Program-made: the position numbers and the translations under genes
Part shown: positions 27,301-39,566 of the stretch, piece by piece
Numbering within the stretch: the first letter of the stretch is position 1
Layout of the letters: the number at the start of each line of letters is the position of its first letter
Assembly (NCBI GenBank): GCA_025200525.1
Contig: CM045762.1
Span: 190,923,154-190,987,153, forward strand
Direction: 5' to 3'
DNA: 64,000 nt
From: Camellia lanceoleosa
Lineage: Eukaryota > Streptophyta > Magnoliopsida > Ericales > Theaceae
Notes under the pieces: generated by a model
The model's database searches: none
Told to the model about the DNA's origin: nothing
What the model saw: only the letters and a program-made list of their open reading frames with translations

Positions 27301-30300
27301 TAAATATGGCGTTTACTTACCATTTCTCATGAATTACGGTTCAAACACTCGAACACCCATACGGATTCTCCTGCACAGTGGCAGATATGTAAATACAGCG
27401 TTTACCTACCATTTCTCACGAATTACACGAACACTCGAACACCTGTACGGATTCGCCTGCACAGTGGCAGATATGTAAGTACGGCGTTTACTTACCATTT
27501 CTCACCCATTAGGGTTCGAACACACGAACACCTATACAGATTCTCCAGCACAGTGGCAGATATGTAAATACGGCGTTCACATACCATTTGTCATGCATTA
27601 GGGTTTGAACACTCGAACACCTATACAGATTCTCCTGCAAAGTGGCAGATATGTAAATACGGCGTTTACTTACCATTTCTTAGGCATTAGGGTTCGAACC
27701 CTCGAACACCTACACGGATTCTCCTGCACAGTGGCAGATATGAAAATACAACATTTACTTTGCATTTCTCACGCATTAGAGTTCGAACATTCGAACACCT
27801 ATACGGATTCTCCTGCACAGTGGCAGATATGTAAATACGGCGTTTACTTACCATTTCTCACGAATTACGGTTCGAACACTCGAACACCCATACGGATTCT
27901 CCTGCACAGTGGCAGATATGTAAATACGGCATTTTACTACCATTTCTCACGAATTACACGAACACCCGAACACATGTACGGATTCGCCTGCACAGTGGCA
28001 GATATGTGAGTACGGCGTTTACTTACCATTTCTCACGCATTAGGGTACGAACACTCGAACACCTATACAGATTCTCCAGCACAGTGGCAGATATGTAAAT
28101 ACGGCGTTCACTTACCATTTCTCATGCATTAGGGTTCGAACAATCGAACACCTATACAGATTCTCCTGCACAGTGGCAGATATGTAAATACGACATTTAC
28201 TTACCATTTCTCACCTGTTTGGGTTCGAACAGTCGAACTCCTGTACGGATTCTCCTACACAATGGTAGATATGTAAATACGGCATTTACTTACTATTTCT
28301 CACGCATTAGGTTTGAGCGATCGAACACCTATCACGGATTCTCTGAGCGGCGGAGATACGTGAATCGAGGTTCACTTACCGTTTCTCGGGCATTAGGTTT
28401 GAACACGCGAACACCTATACAGATTCCTCTCGCGATGGCGATATGGAAATCGGCGTTTACTTACCATTTCTCACGCATTAGGGTTGAATAGTGAACACCT
28501 ATACGGATACGCTACCGCGATGGCGGATATGTAATCTGGCGTTTACTTACCATTTCTCATGCGTTAGGGTTCAAACACTCGAACACCCATACGGATTCTC
28601 CTTCACGATGGCATATATGTAAATCTGGCGTTTACTTACCATTTCTCACGCATTGGATTTGAACACTCGAACACCTATCGGATTCTCTGCCGATGGCAAA
28701 TATGTAAATCGGTGTTTACTTACCATTTCTCACATTACGGATCGAATACTTGAACACCCATACGGATTCTCTGCGATGGCGAGATATGTAAGTACAGTGT
28801 TTAACTACCATTTCTCACGAATTACACGAACACTCGAACAAATGTACGGATTACCGCAAGATGGCGAATATGTGAGTACGGCGTTTACTCGAACACCTAT
28901 ACAGATTCTCCAGCACAGTGGCAGATATGTAAATACGGCGTTCACTTACCATTTCTCATGCATTAGGGTTCGAACACTCGAACACCTATACAGATTCTCC
29001 TGCACAGTGGCAGATATGTAAATACGGCGTTAACTTGCCATTTCTCACTCGTTAGGGTTCGAACACTCGAACCACTGTACGGATTCTCCTGCACAGTGGC
29101 AGATCTGTAAATACGGCATTTACTTACGATTTCTCACGCATTAGGGTTCGAAAACTCGAACACCTCTACGGATTCTCCTGCACAGTGGCAGATATGTAAA
29201 TACGGTGTTCACTTACCATTTCTTAGGCATTAGGGTTCGAACCCTCTAACACCTATATGGATTCTCCTGCACAGTGGCAGATATGAAAATACTACATTTA
29301 CTTTCCATTTCTCACGCATTAGGGTTCGAACGCTCGAACACCTATACGGATTCTCCAGCACAGTGATAGATATGTAAATACGGCGTTCACTTACCATTTC
29401 TCACGTATTAGGGTTCGAGCACTCGAACACCTAAACGGATTCTCCTGCAAAGCGGCAGATATGTAAATACGGCGTTTACTAACCATTTCTCATGCATTAG
29501 GTTTCGAATAGTCGAACACCTATACAGATTCTCCTGCACAGTGGCAGATATGTAAATACGACATTTACTTACCATTTCTCACGTGTTAGGGTTCGAACAT
29601 TCGAATTCCTGTACGGATTCTCCTACACAGTGGTAGATATGTAAATACGGCATTTACTTACTATTTCTCACGCATTAGGGTTCAAACACTCGAACACCTA
29701 TACTGATTCTCCTGCACAGTGGGAGATACGTAGATACGAGGTTCACTTACCGTTTCTCAGGCATTAGGGTTCGAATGCGCGAACACCTATACGGATTCCC
29801 CTGCACAGTGGCTGATATGTAAATACAGCATTTACTTACCATTTCTCACGCATTAGAGTTCAAACATTAGAACACTTATACGGATTCCCCTGCACAGTGG
29901 CAGATATGTAAATACGGCGTTTACTTACCATTTCTCATGCGTTAGGGTTCAAACACTCGAACACCCATACGGATTCTCCTTCACAGTGGCATATATGTAA
30001 ATACGGCGTTTACTTACCATTTCTCACGCATTGGATTTCGAACACTCGAACACCTATATGGATTCTCCGGCACAGTGGCAGGTATGTAAATACGGCGTTT
30101 ACTTGCCATTTCTCATGCATTAGGGTTCGAACACTCGAGCATCCATAACGATTCTCCTTCACAGTGGCAGATATGTAAATACGGCAGTTACTTAAGATTT
30201 CAAACGCATTACGGTTCGAACACTCGAACACCTATACGGATTCTCCTGCACAGTGGCAGCTATGTAAATATGGCGTTTACTTACCATTTATCACGAATTA

Positions 30301-33300
30301 CGGTTCGAACACTCGAACACCCATACGGATTCTCCTGCACAGTGGCAGATATGTAAATACGGCATTTACCTACCATTTCTCACGAATTACACGAACACTC
30401 GAACACCTATACGGATTCGCCTGCACAGTGGCAGATATGTAAGTACGGCGTTTACTTACCATTTCTCACGCATTGGGGTTCGAACACACGAACACCTATA
30501 TAGATTCTCCAGCACAGTGGCAGATATGTAAATACGGCGTTCCTTTACCATTTCTCATGCATTAGGGTTCGAACATTCGAACACCTATATAGATTCTCCT
30601 GCCAAGTGGCAGATATGTAAATACGGCGTTCACTTACCATTTCTTAGGCATTAGGGTTCGAACCCTCGAACACCTATACGGATTCTCCTGCACAGTGGCA
30701 GATATGAAAATACAACATTTACATTCCATTTCTCACGCATTAGAGTTCGAACATTCGAACACCTATGCGGATTCTCCTGCACAGTGGCAGATATGTAAAT
30801 ACGGCGTTTACTAACCATTTCTCACGCGTTAGGGTTCGAACACTCGAACACCTATACGGATTCTCCTGCACAGTGGCAGATAGGTAAATACGATGTTTAC
30901 TTACCATTTCTCACGCATTGGGGTTCGAATACTCGAACACCGAAACGGATTCTCCTACACAGTGGCAGATATGAAAATACGGCGTTTACTTACCATTTCT
31001 CACGCATTCGGGTTCGAACACTCGAACACTTATACGGATTCTCCTGCACAGTGGCAGATATGTAAATACGACGTTTACTTACCATTTCTCACGGATTACG
31101 GTTCGAACACTCGAACACCTATACGGATTCTCCTGCACAGTGGCTGATATGTAAATACGACATTCACTTACCATTTCCCATGCATTACGGTTCAAACACT
31201 TGAACACCTATACGGATTCTCTTGCACAGTAGCAGATATGTAAATATGGCTTTTACTTACCATTTCTCACGCATTAGGGTTTGAACACTCGAACACCTAT
31301 ACCGATTCTCCTACACAGTGGCAGATATGTAAATACGGCGTTCACTTTCCATTTCTTAGGCATTAGGGTTCGAACCCTCGAACACCTATACGGATTCTCC
31401 TGCACAGTGGCAAATATGAAAATACGACATTTACTTTCCATTTCTCATGCATTAGAGTTCGAACATTAGAACACCTATACGGATTCTCCTGCACAGTGGC
31501 AGATATGTAAATACGGCGTTTACTAACCATTTCTCACGCGTTAGGGTTCGAACACTCGAACACCTATACGGATTCTCCTGCACAGTGGCAGATATGTAAA
31601 TACGACGTTTACTTACCATTTCCCACGCATTAGGGTTCGAACACTCGAACACCTAAACGGATTCTCCTGCACAGTGGCAGATATGTAAATACGGCGTTTA
31701 CTTACCATTTCTCACGCAATCGGGTTCGAACACTCGAACACCTATACGGATTCTCCTGGACAGTGGCAGATATGTAAATACGGCATTCACTTACCATTTC
31801 TCATGCATTTGGGTTGGAACACGCGAACACCTATACGGATTTTCCCACATAGTGGCAGATATGTAAATACGGCGTTTACTTACCATTTCTCACGCGTTTG
31901 GGTTCGAACACTCGAACACCTATACGGATTCTCCTGCACAGTTGCAGGTATGTAAATAAGGCGTTTACTTACCATTTCACATGCATTGGGGTTTGAACAC
32001 ACGAGCATCCATACCGATTCTCCTGCACGGTTGCAGATATGTAAATACAGCATTTACTTATCATTTCACACGCATTACGGATCGAACACTCGAACACCTA
32101 TACGGATTCTCTTGCACAGTGGCAGATATGTAAATACGGCTTTTACTTACCATTTCTAACGCATTAGGGTTCGAACACTCGAACACCTATATGTATTCTC
32201 TTGCACAGTGGCAGGTATGTAAATACGGCGTTTGCTTACCATTTCTCATGCATTAGGGGTCGAACTCTCGAGCATCCATACCGATTCTCCTGCACAGTGG
32301 TAGATATGTAAATACGGCATTTACTTATCATTTCAAACGCATTACGGTTTGAACACTGGAACACCTATACGGATTCTCCTGCACAGTGGCAGCTATGTAA
32401 ATACGGCGTTTACTTATCATTTCTTACGCATTAGGGTTCGAACACTCGAATACCTATACAGATTCTCCAGCACCGTGGCAGATATGTAAATACGGCGTTT
32501 ACTTACCATTTCTCATGAATTAGTGTTCGAACAGTCGAACACCTATACAGATTCCCCTGCACAGTGGCAGATATGTAAATACGGCGTTAACTTACCATTT
32601 CTCACGCGTTAGGGTTCGAACAATCGAACCCCTGTACGGATTCTTCAGCACAGTGGCAGCTATGTAAATACGGCGTTTACTTACCATTTCTCACGCATTA
32701 GGGTTCGAACACTCAAACACCTATGCGGATTCTCCTGCACAGTGGCAGATATGTAAATACGGCGTTTACTTACATTTCTCACGCATTGGGGTTCGAACAC
32801 TCGAACACCTATACGGATTCTCCTGCACAGTGGCGGATATGTAAATACGGCGTTTACTTACCATTTCTCACGCATTCGGGTTCGGACACTCGAACACCTA
32901 TACGGATTCTCCTGCACAGTGGCAAATATGTAAATACGGCGTTTACTAACCATTGCTCACGCATTACGATTCGAACACTCGAACACCTATACGGATTCTC
33001 CTGCACAGTGGCAGATATGTAAATACGGCGTTCACTTACCATTTCTCATGCATTAGGGTTCGAACACTTGAACACCTATACGGATTCTCCAACATAGTGG
33101 CAGATATGTAAATACGGCGTTTACTTACCATTTCTCAAGCATTGGGGTTCGAACACTCGAACACCTATACGGATTCTCCTGAACAGTGGCAGATATGTAA
33201 ATACGGCGTTTACTTACCATTTCTCACGCATTCGGGTTCGGACACTCGAACACCTATACCGATTCTCCAACATAGTGGCAGATATGTAAATACGGCGTTT

Positions 33301-36215
33301 ACTTACCATTTCTCACGCATTGGGGTTCGAACACTCGAACACCTATACGGATTCTCCTGCACAGTGGCAGATATGTAAATACGGCGTTTACTTACCATTT
33401 CTCACGCATTCGGGTTCGGACACTCGAACACCTATACGGATTCTCCGGCACAGTGGCAGGTATGTAAATACGGCGTTTACTTACCATTTCTCATGCATTA
33501 GGGTTCGAACACTCGAGCATCCATAACGATTCTCCTGCACGGTTGCAGATATGTAAATACAGCATTTACTTATCATTTCACACGCATTACGGATCGAACA
33601 CTCGAACACCTATACGGATTCTCCTGCACAGTGGCAGATATGTAAATACGGCGTTTACTTACCATTTCTCACGCATTAAGGTTCGAACACTCGAACACCT
33701 ATACGGATTTTCCAGTATAGTGGAGACATGTAAGTACGGCGCTCACTTACCATTTCTTATGCATTACGGTTCGAACACTCGAACACCTATACGGATTCTC
33801 CTGCACAGTGGCAGATATGTAAATACGGCGTTTACTTACCATTTCTCACGCATTGGGGTTCGAACACTCGAACACCTATACGGATTCTCCTGCACAGTGG
33901 CAGATATGTAAATACGGCGTTCACTTACCATTTCTCACGCATTAGGGTTCGAACACTCGAACACCTATACGGATTCTCCTGCACAGTGGCAGATATGTAA
34001 ATACGGCGTTTACTTACCATTTCTCATGCATTGGGGTTCAAACACTCGAACACCTATACAGATTCTCCTGCACAGTGGCAGATATGTAAATACGGCATTT
34101 ACTTACCATTTCTCACGTGTTACGGTTCGAACAATCGAACTCCTGTACGGATTCTCCTACACAGTGGTAGATATGTAAATACGGCATTTACTTACTATTT
34201 CTCACATATTTGGGTTCGAACACTCGAACAACGATACGGATTCGCCTGCACAGTGGTAGATATGTAAATACGGCTTTCACTTACCATTTCCCATGCATTA
34301 CGGTTCGAACACTCGAACACCTATACGGATTCTCTTGCACAGTGGCAGATATGTAAATACGGCTTTTACTTACCATTTCTAACGCATTAGGGTTCGAACA
34401 CTCGAACACCTATATGTATTCTCTTGCACAGTGGCAGGTATGTAAATACGGCGTTTGCTTACCATTTCTCATGCATTAGGGATCGAACACTCGAGCATCA
34501 ATACCGATTCTCCTGCGCAGTGGTAGATATGTAAATACGGCATTTACTTATCATTTCAAACGCATTACGGTTCGAACACTCGAACACCTATACGGATTCT
34601 CCTGCAGAGTGGCAGCTATGTAAATACGGCGTTTACTTATCATTTCTTACGCATTAGGGTTCGAACACTCGAATACCTATACAGATTCTCCAGCACCGTG
34701 GCAGATATGTCAATACGGCGTTTACTTACCATTTCTCATGAATTAGTGTTGAGCGATTCGAACACCTATGATTCCCCGCGATGGCAGATATGTAAATACG
34801 GCGTTAACTTACCATTTCTCACGCGTTAGGGTTCGAACAATCGAACCCCTGTACGGATTCTCCAGCACAGTGGCAGCTATGTAAATACGGCGTTTACTTA
34901 CCATTTCTCACGCATTAGGGTTCGAACACTCAAACACCTATGCGGATTCTCCTGCACAGTGGCAGATATGTAAATACGGCGTTTACTTACATTTCTCACG
35001 CATTGGGGTTCGAACACTCGAACACCTATACGGATTCTCCTGCACAGTGGCGGATATGTAAATACGGCGTTTACTTACCATTTCTCACGTATTCGGGTTC
35101 GGACACTCGAACACCTATACGGATTCTCCTGCACAGTGGCAAATATGTAAATACGGCGTTTACTAACCATTGCTCACGCATTACGGTTCGAACACTCGAA
35201 CACCTATACGGATTCTCCTGCACAGTGCCAGATATGTAAATACGGCGTTCACTTACCATTTCTCATGCATTAGGGTTCGAACACTTGAACACCTATACGG
35301 ATTCTCCAACATAGTGGCAGATATGTAAATACGGCGTTTACTTACCATTTCTCACGCATTGGGGTTCGAACACTCGAACACCTATACGGATTCTCCGGCA
35401 CAGTGGCAGATATGTAAATACGGCGTTTACTTACCATTTGTCACGCATTCGGGTTCGGACACTCGAACACCTATACGGATTCTCCTGCACAGTGGCAGAT
35501 ATGTAAATACGGCGTTTACTAACCATTGCTCACGCATTACGGTTCGAACACTCGAACACCTATACGGATTCCCCAGCACAGTGGAGATATGTAAATACGG
35601 CGTTTACTTACCATTTCTCACGCATTAGGGTTCGAACACTCGAACACCTATACGGATTCTCCTGCACAGTGGAGATATGTAAATACGGCATTTGCTTACT
35701 ACTTCTCACGCATTAGGGTACGAACACTCGAACACATATATGGATTCTCCCGCACAGTGGGAGATACGTAAATACGGCGTTCACTTACCGTTTCTCAGGC
35801 ATCAGGGTTCGAACAAACGAACACCTATACGGATTCCCTCGCACAGTGGCAGATATGTGTATACGGCATTTACTTACCATTTCTCACGCATTAGAGTTCA
35901 AACATTAGAACACCAATACGGATTCTCCTGCACAGTGGCAGTTATGTATATACGGCGTTTACTTACAATTTCTCATGCATTAGGGTTCGAACACTCGAAC
36001 ACCAATACAGATTCTCCTGCACAGTGGCAGAAATGTAAATACGGCGTTCACTTACCATTTCTCAGGCATTAGGGTTCGAACCCTCGAACACCTATACGGA
36101 ATCTCCTGCACAGTGGCAGATATGAAAATACAACATTTACTTACCATTTGTCACGCATTAGGGTTCGAACACTCGAACACCTATACGGATTCTGCTGCAC
36201 AGTGGCAGATATGTA
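24390..36215. repeat. Large satellite segmental duplication, copy B
   Basis: Tandem partner of copy A, separated from it by about 280 bp of satellite that does not align to the same place. Copy B is mostly free of degraded-looking patches except at 28310-28875 and a short one near 34745. It contains its own internal duplication at an offset of about 2.2 kb: the monomers at about 32.5-33.1 kb recur at about 34.7-35.3 kb. The same internal duplication is seen in copy A at 20.5-21.0 and 22.65-23.1 kb. Confidence 0.85.
28310..28875. other. Degraded or suspect satellite patch in copy B
   Basis: Clustered changes include GCGGCGGAGATACGTGAATCG, CTACCGCGATGGCGG, AATCTGGCG and GGGTTGAATAGTGAACACC. 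The partner in copy A (about 16320-16895) has the normal words, so here it is copy B that is affected. Confidence 0.65.
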
Positions 36216-38398
36216 AATACGGCGTTTACTTACCATTTCTCACGCATTAGGGTTCGAACACTCGAACACCTATACGGATTCTCCTGCACAGTGGCAGATA
36301 TGTAAATACGGCGTTTACTTACCATTTCTCACGCGTTAGGGTTCGAACACTTGAACACCTATACGGATTCTACTGCACAGTGGCAGATATGTAAATAGGA
36401 CGTTTACTTACCATTTCTCTGGCATTCGGGACTGAACAATCGAACACCTATACGGATTCTCCTGCATAGTGACAGATATGTAAATACAGCGTTTACTTAC
36501 CATTTCTCACGCATTCGTGTTCGAACACTCAAACACCTATACGGATTCTCCTGTACAGTGGCAGATATTTAAATATGGCGTTTACTTACCATTTCTCACG
36601 CATTACGGTTCGAACACTCGAACCCCTATACGGATTCTCTTGCACAGTGGCAGATATGTAAATACGGCGTTCACTTACCATTTCTCATGCATTAGGGTTC
36701 GAACACTCGAACACCTATACGGATTCTCCTACACAGTGGCAGATATGTAAATAAAGCGTTTACTTACCATTTCTCACGCATTTGGGTTCGAACACTCGAA
36801 CACCTATACGGATTCTCCTGCACAATGGAAGGTATGTAAATAAGGCGTTTACTTACCATTTCACATGCATTGGGGTTCGAACACTCGAGCATCCATACCG
36901 ATTCTCCTGCACTGTGGCAGATATGTAAATACGGCATTTACTTATCATTTCACACGCATTACGGTTCGAACACTCGAACACCTATACGGATTCTCCTACA
37001 CAGTGGTAATATGTAAATACGGCGTTCACTTACCATTTCTCATGCATTAGGGTTCGAACACTCGAACACCTATACGGATTCTCCAGCAAGTGGCAGATAT
37101 GTAAATATTGTGTTCACTTACCATTTCTCACGTATTAGCGTTCGAACACTCGAACACCAATACGGATTCTCCTGCACAGTGGCAGACATGTAAATACGGC
37201 GTTTACTTACCATTTCTCATGCATTAGGGTTCGAACACTCGAACACCTATACAGATTCTCCTGCACAGTAGCAGATGTGTAAATACGGCATTTACTTACC
37301 ATTTCTCATGCGTTAGGGTTCGAACATTCGAACTCCTGTACGGATTCTCCTACACAGTGGTAGATATGTAAATACGGCATTACTTACTATTTCCCACGCA
37401 TTAGGGTTCGAACACTCGAACACCTATACGGATTCTCCTGCATTCAATTACCATTTCTCTGGCATTATGGTTCGAACACGCGAACACATATATGGATTGT
37501 AATAACCCGACCCTCACACGTGATTTCTGTTATATTCTCAGTCCTCAATTGGTACTATTCAATGATTATCGTGAAACTCTACGAAAAATTATGTTTGAAT
37601 AAGTGAACTTCATGTTATGGAGGCCTATCTGTCTTACACGAATTCTATCTGTTACAATTAACACATTAAAGTTAGGAATTGGAAGCCTCAACGATTTAAC
37701 TATCAGGAATTAATAATATATTTGAAATCCTCATAATTTTTAAGTAATATTAAGTATGTCTGTGAAATTTTAGTTTTGGGATGATTAAACGATTCACTTT
37801 CGTCTTATATGACCTTAGTTATGCATCTATATATATATATATATATATATCAATTTAGAAGATATTTTGAATAAAGTCTTGTGCTAAGAAGAAGAAAGAA
37901 AACGTGAGGAGGTGAAAGGAATTGGGGGGGGGGAATCGTGGGTAACCAAGGAAGCTAATCAAGTTGTTGGATTTGTGTGATTTGCTTGAAGGTAACTCAA
38001 GTTTATTGTAGCTACTCAAGATTTGCAATCTATGTCATGTTAGTGGTTGATTATGGATGACTTATGTTTGATCTTGAGGGTTTCCTCTTAATGATTGGTT
38101 ATTTTGTCACTTTGATTTGGTTGATGTTGGAATTACACTTCAATTCTTGGTTTATAGTATCAATCTATGCATCTATGTGTTGTAATTGAAGAACTTAAAT
38201 ATAAGATGATACTTAAGGGAGATGGATGATTTGTTGAAGCTTTTAAGCTAGTTTAAATTGTGTAATCAAGTTAGAATCTTTGTTCTGGTATTGTGAAGTT
38301 GAAGTGTTGCATGAATTCCACCTTTGATTGCATGAAAAATGAGTTTTAGATGATGAATTTTGTGTTGAACTCGGCTGCCCTGTTTCTGGGCTGTCTTA

Positions 38399-38569
38399 CG
38401 CTCGAGCGGAGGTCAGAGCCGCTCGAGCGGGAAAATGCAGCTCTCAGAAGTTTTTCAAAAATTACCCTGTACGCTCGAGCATAGGAAGTTCCGCTCGAGC
38501 GTAAAAATTGGCCATCCAGTATTTTTGGCATCACAACACTGTCCGAGCGGACAAGTCTACGCTCGAGCG
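38399..38569. promoter_or_regulatory. Cluster of paired CGCTCGAGCG palindromes, 5' LTR of family A
   Basis: Exact or near copies of the 10-bp palindrome start at 38399, 38420, 38472 (last base changed), 38492 and 38560. A sixth near 38540 has lost four bases. Start-to-start spacing within pairs is 21 and 20 bp. The intact arrangement is seen in the 3' LTR. A regulatory role is an inference from the regular spacing and from recurrence in another LTR family. Confidence 0.55.
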
Positions 38570-39052
38570 GAGGACTGTTTCCGGAGGAAAATTATGTGTT
38601 GTTCAGTTTTGTATGCATATTCCTCTGGTATGTTTAGAATATCTTTCTGATGATTTATGGGGATTATAACGTCATGCAAAGATTCAGGACTAATGTAAGA
38701 AAGAAAGGGAACTAATGTGTATTGATTGTGTGCAGAGCGCACTTTAGGAGGAAGCAACATACCACATCAACGCTGTGAGTAGTAGTATCTCTACCCACTT
38801 TACTTATGGCTAATGTTTCTCATTAGCATTTTGTTCATGCGTCATGTGTAATCATCTTAAAGTTTAAGTATGCAAATATGATTATGTTTCGGATGTATGC
38901 CAATGTTACAAGAATGCGTCACGCATGTTAAGTATATAAAAATAAGTTATTATGACGGGAAACAAAGTGCTACACGGAACTAAGTACTACGATGTGAGTC
39001 ACCTCTAGAGTCCGTGTGAGCCACCTCTTGAGTTCCAACAAGCAAGTTCAAG

Positions 39053-39220
39053 GGCTTTCATGCCAATATGATTAAGGGCTTCCATGCCAACATGACAAGG
39101 GCTTTACGCCAATATGATCAAGGGCTTTATGCCAATATGTAAGGGCTTTATGCCACTATGTGTGTGGGCTATGCCAACACGTACAAGGGCCTTGTGCCAC
39201 AAGTTCAAGGGCTTAATGCC
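39053..39220 (+). repeat. Mini-hairpin array (GGC-loop-GCC), 5' LTR of family A
   Basis: Eight irregular units of about 20-24 bp, typically AAGGGCTTTATGCCAATATG. In every unit GGC is followed 3-6 bases later by GCC: 39053-39064, 39077-39088, 39100-39110, 39123-39133, 39144-39154, 39167-39175, 39188-39198 and 39210-39220. Loops vary in sequence and length while the arms are invariant. The same array is in the 3' LTR from about 46040. Confidence 0.8.
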
Positions 39221-39551
39221 ACTATGATAAGACAAGTACGGAATCAGACATTTATATGATCCTTTCATTATGAATACATGTTTCATGTTAAGCTAAGTAT
39301 TGAATTGATCTATACTACTATTCACTGAGCTTGGCTCACTCTATGTTATGTCTGATTTTGTAGGTGATCAATCGGGAAGTCGGTCTTAGCCCTGAAGCCT
39401 GTTCTTTTGTCGACCTCCATGTGTTATGCACTGGCTGATGCCACTTTTGTTTTGTGTTCTGCCATTGTGGCTATACTTTATTCTGCCCGAGGTTGAACCT
39501 AAATGATGTAAATTAATATTTTTGTTATACGCCCAATCTCTGGGCCGGGTC

Positions 39552-39566
39552 TGTATATATATATGT
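39552..39566 (+). promoter_or_regulatory. TATA-rich candidate core promoter in the 5' LTR
   Basis: TATATATATAT follows GGGCCGGGTCTG about 220 bp before the LTR end, a reasonable place for a retrotransposon promoter. The transcription start is not visible from sequence. Another TA run lies at 37828-37850. The 3' LTR carries this element two bases longer (46541-46555). Confidence 0.35.

Larger units (their letters stand above)
382..37497. repeat. 89-bp satellite array, block 1 (about 415 monomers)
   Basis: Continuous head-to-tail repetition of an 89-bp unit, always in the same orientation. Counting from CGGATTCTCC, recognisable words are TGCACAGTGG (positions 11-20), CAGATATGTAAATACGG (21-37), TTTACTTACCATTTCTCACG (40-59), ATTAGGGTTCGAACACTCG (61-79) and AACACCTATA (80-89). 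Most monomers differ from this by a few substitutions. Recurrent subtypes include CATTTACTTATCATTTCA and GGGAGATACGTAGATACGAGG. Because 89 is not a multiple of 3, the frame shifts each monomer, and the short reading frames through the array are consequences of the repeat rather than genes. No unrelated sequence interrupts the block. I do not recognise the satellite family. Confidence 0.97.

Noticed and set aside
382..37497. Dozens of 60-148 codon reading frames with recurring peptides such as YVNTAF and RTLEH
   Set aside because: They are translations of the satellite. The 89-bp period shifts frame each monomer, so the same peptides recur every 267 bp on both strands. No start context, codon bias or domain supports coding.
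382..37497. CRISPR array
   Set aside because: The repeat is contiguous with no unique spacers, and the context is plant retrotransposons.
382..37497. Telomeric or interstitial telomere repeat
   Set aside because: Only one TTAGGGTT word per 89 bp, never in tandem, and often mutated.
382..37497. CENP-B box in the GTTCGAACACTCGAAC region
   Set aside because: The TTCG start fits, but the required downstream A and CGGG positions do not, and the CENP-B box is a mammalian feature.
38346..38760. Small reading frames in the family-A LTRs (also at 45329-45747, 39104-39286 and 46091-46273)
   Set aside because: Present in both LTRs because the LTRs are duplicates. They overlap palindromes or the hairpin array and have no recognisable domain.
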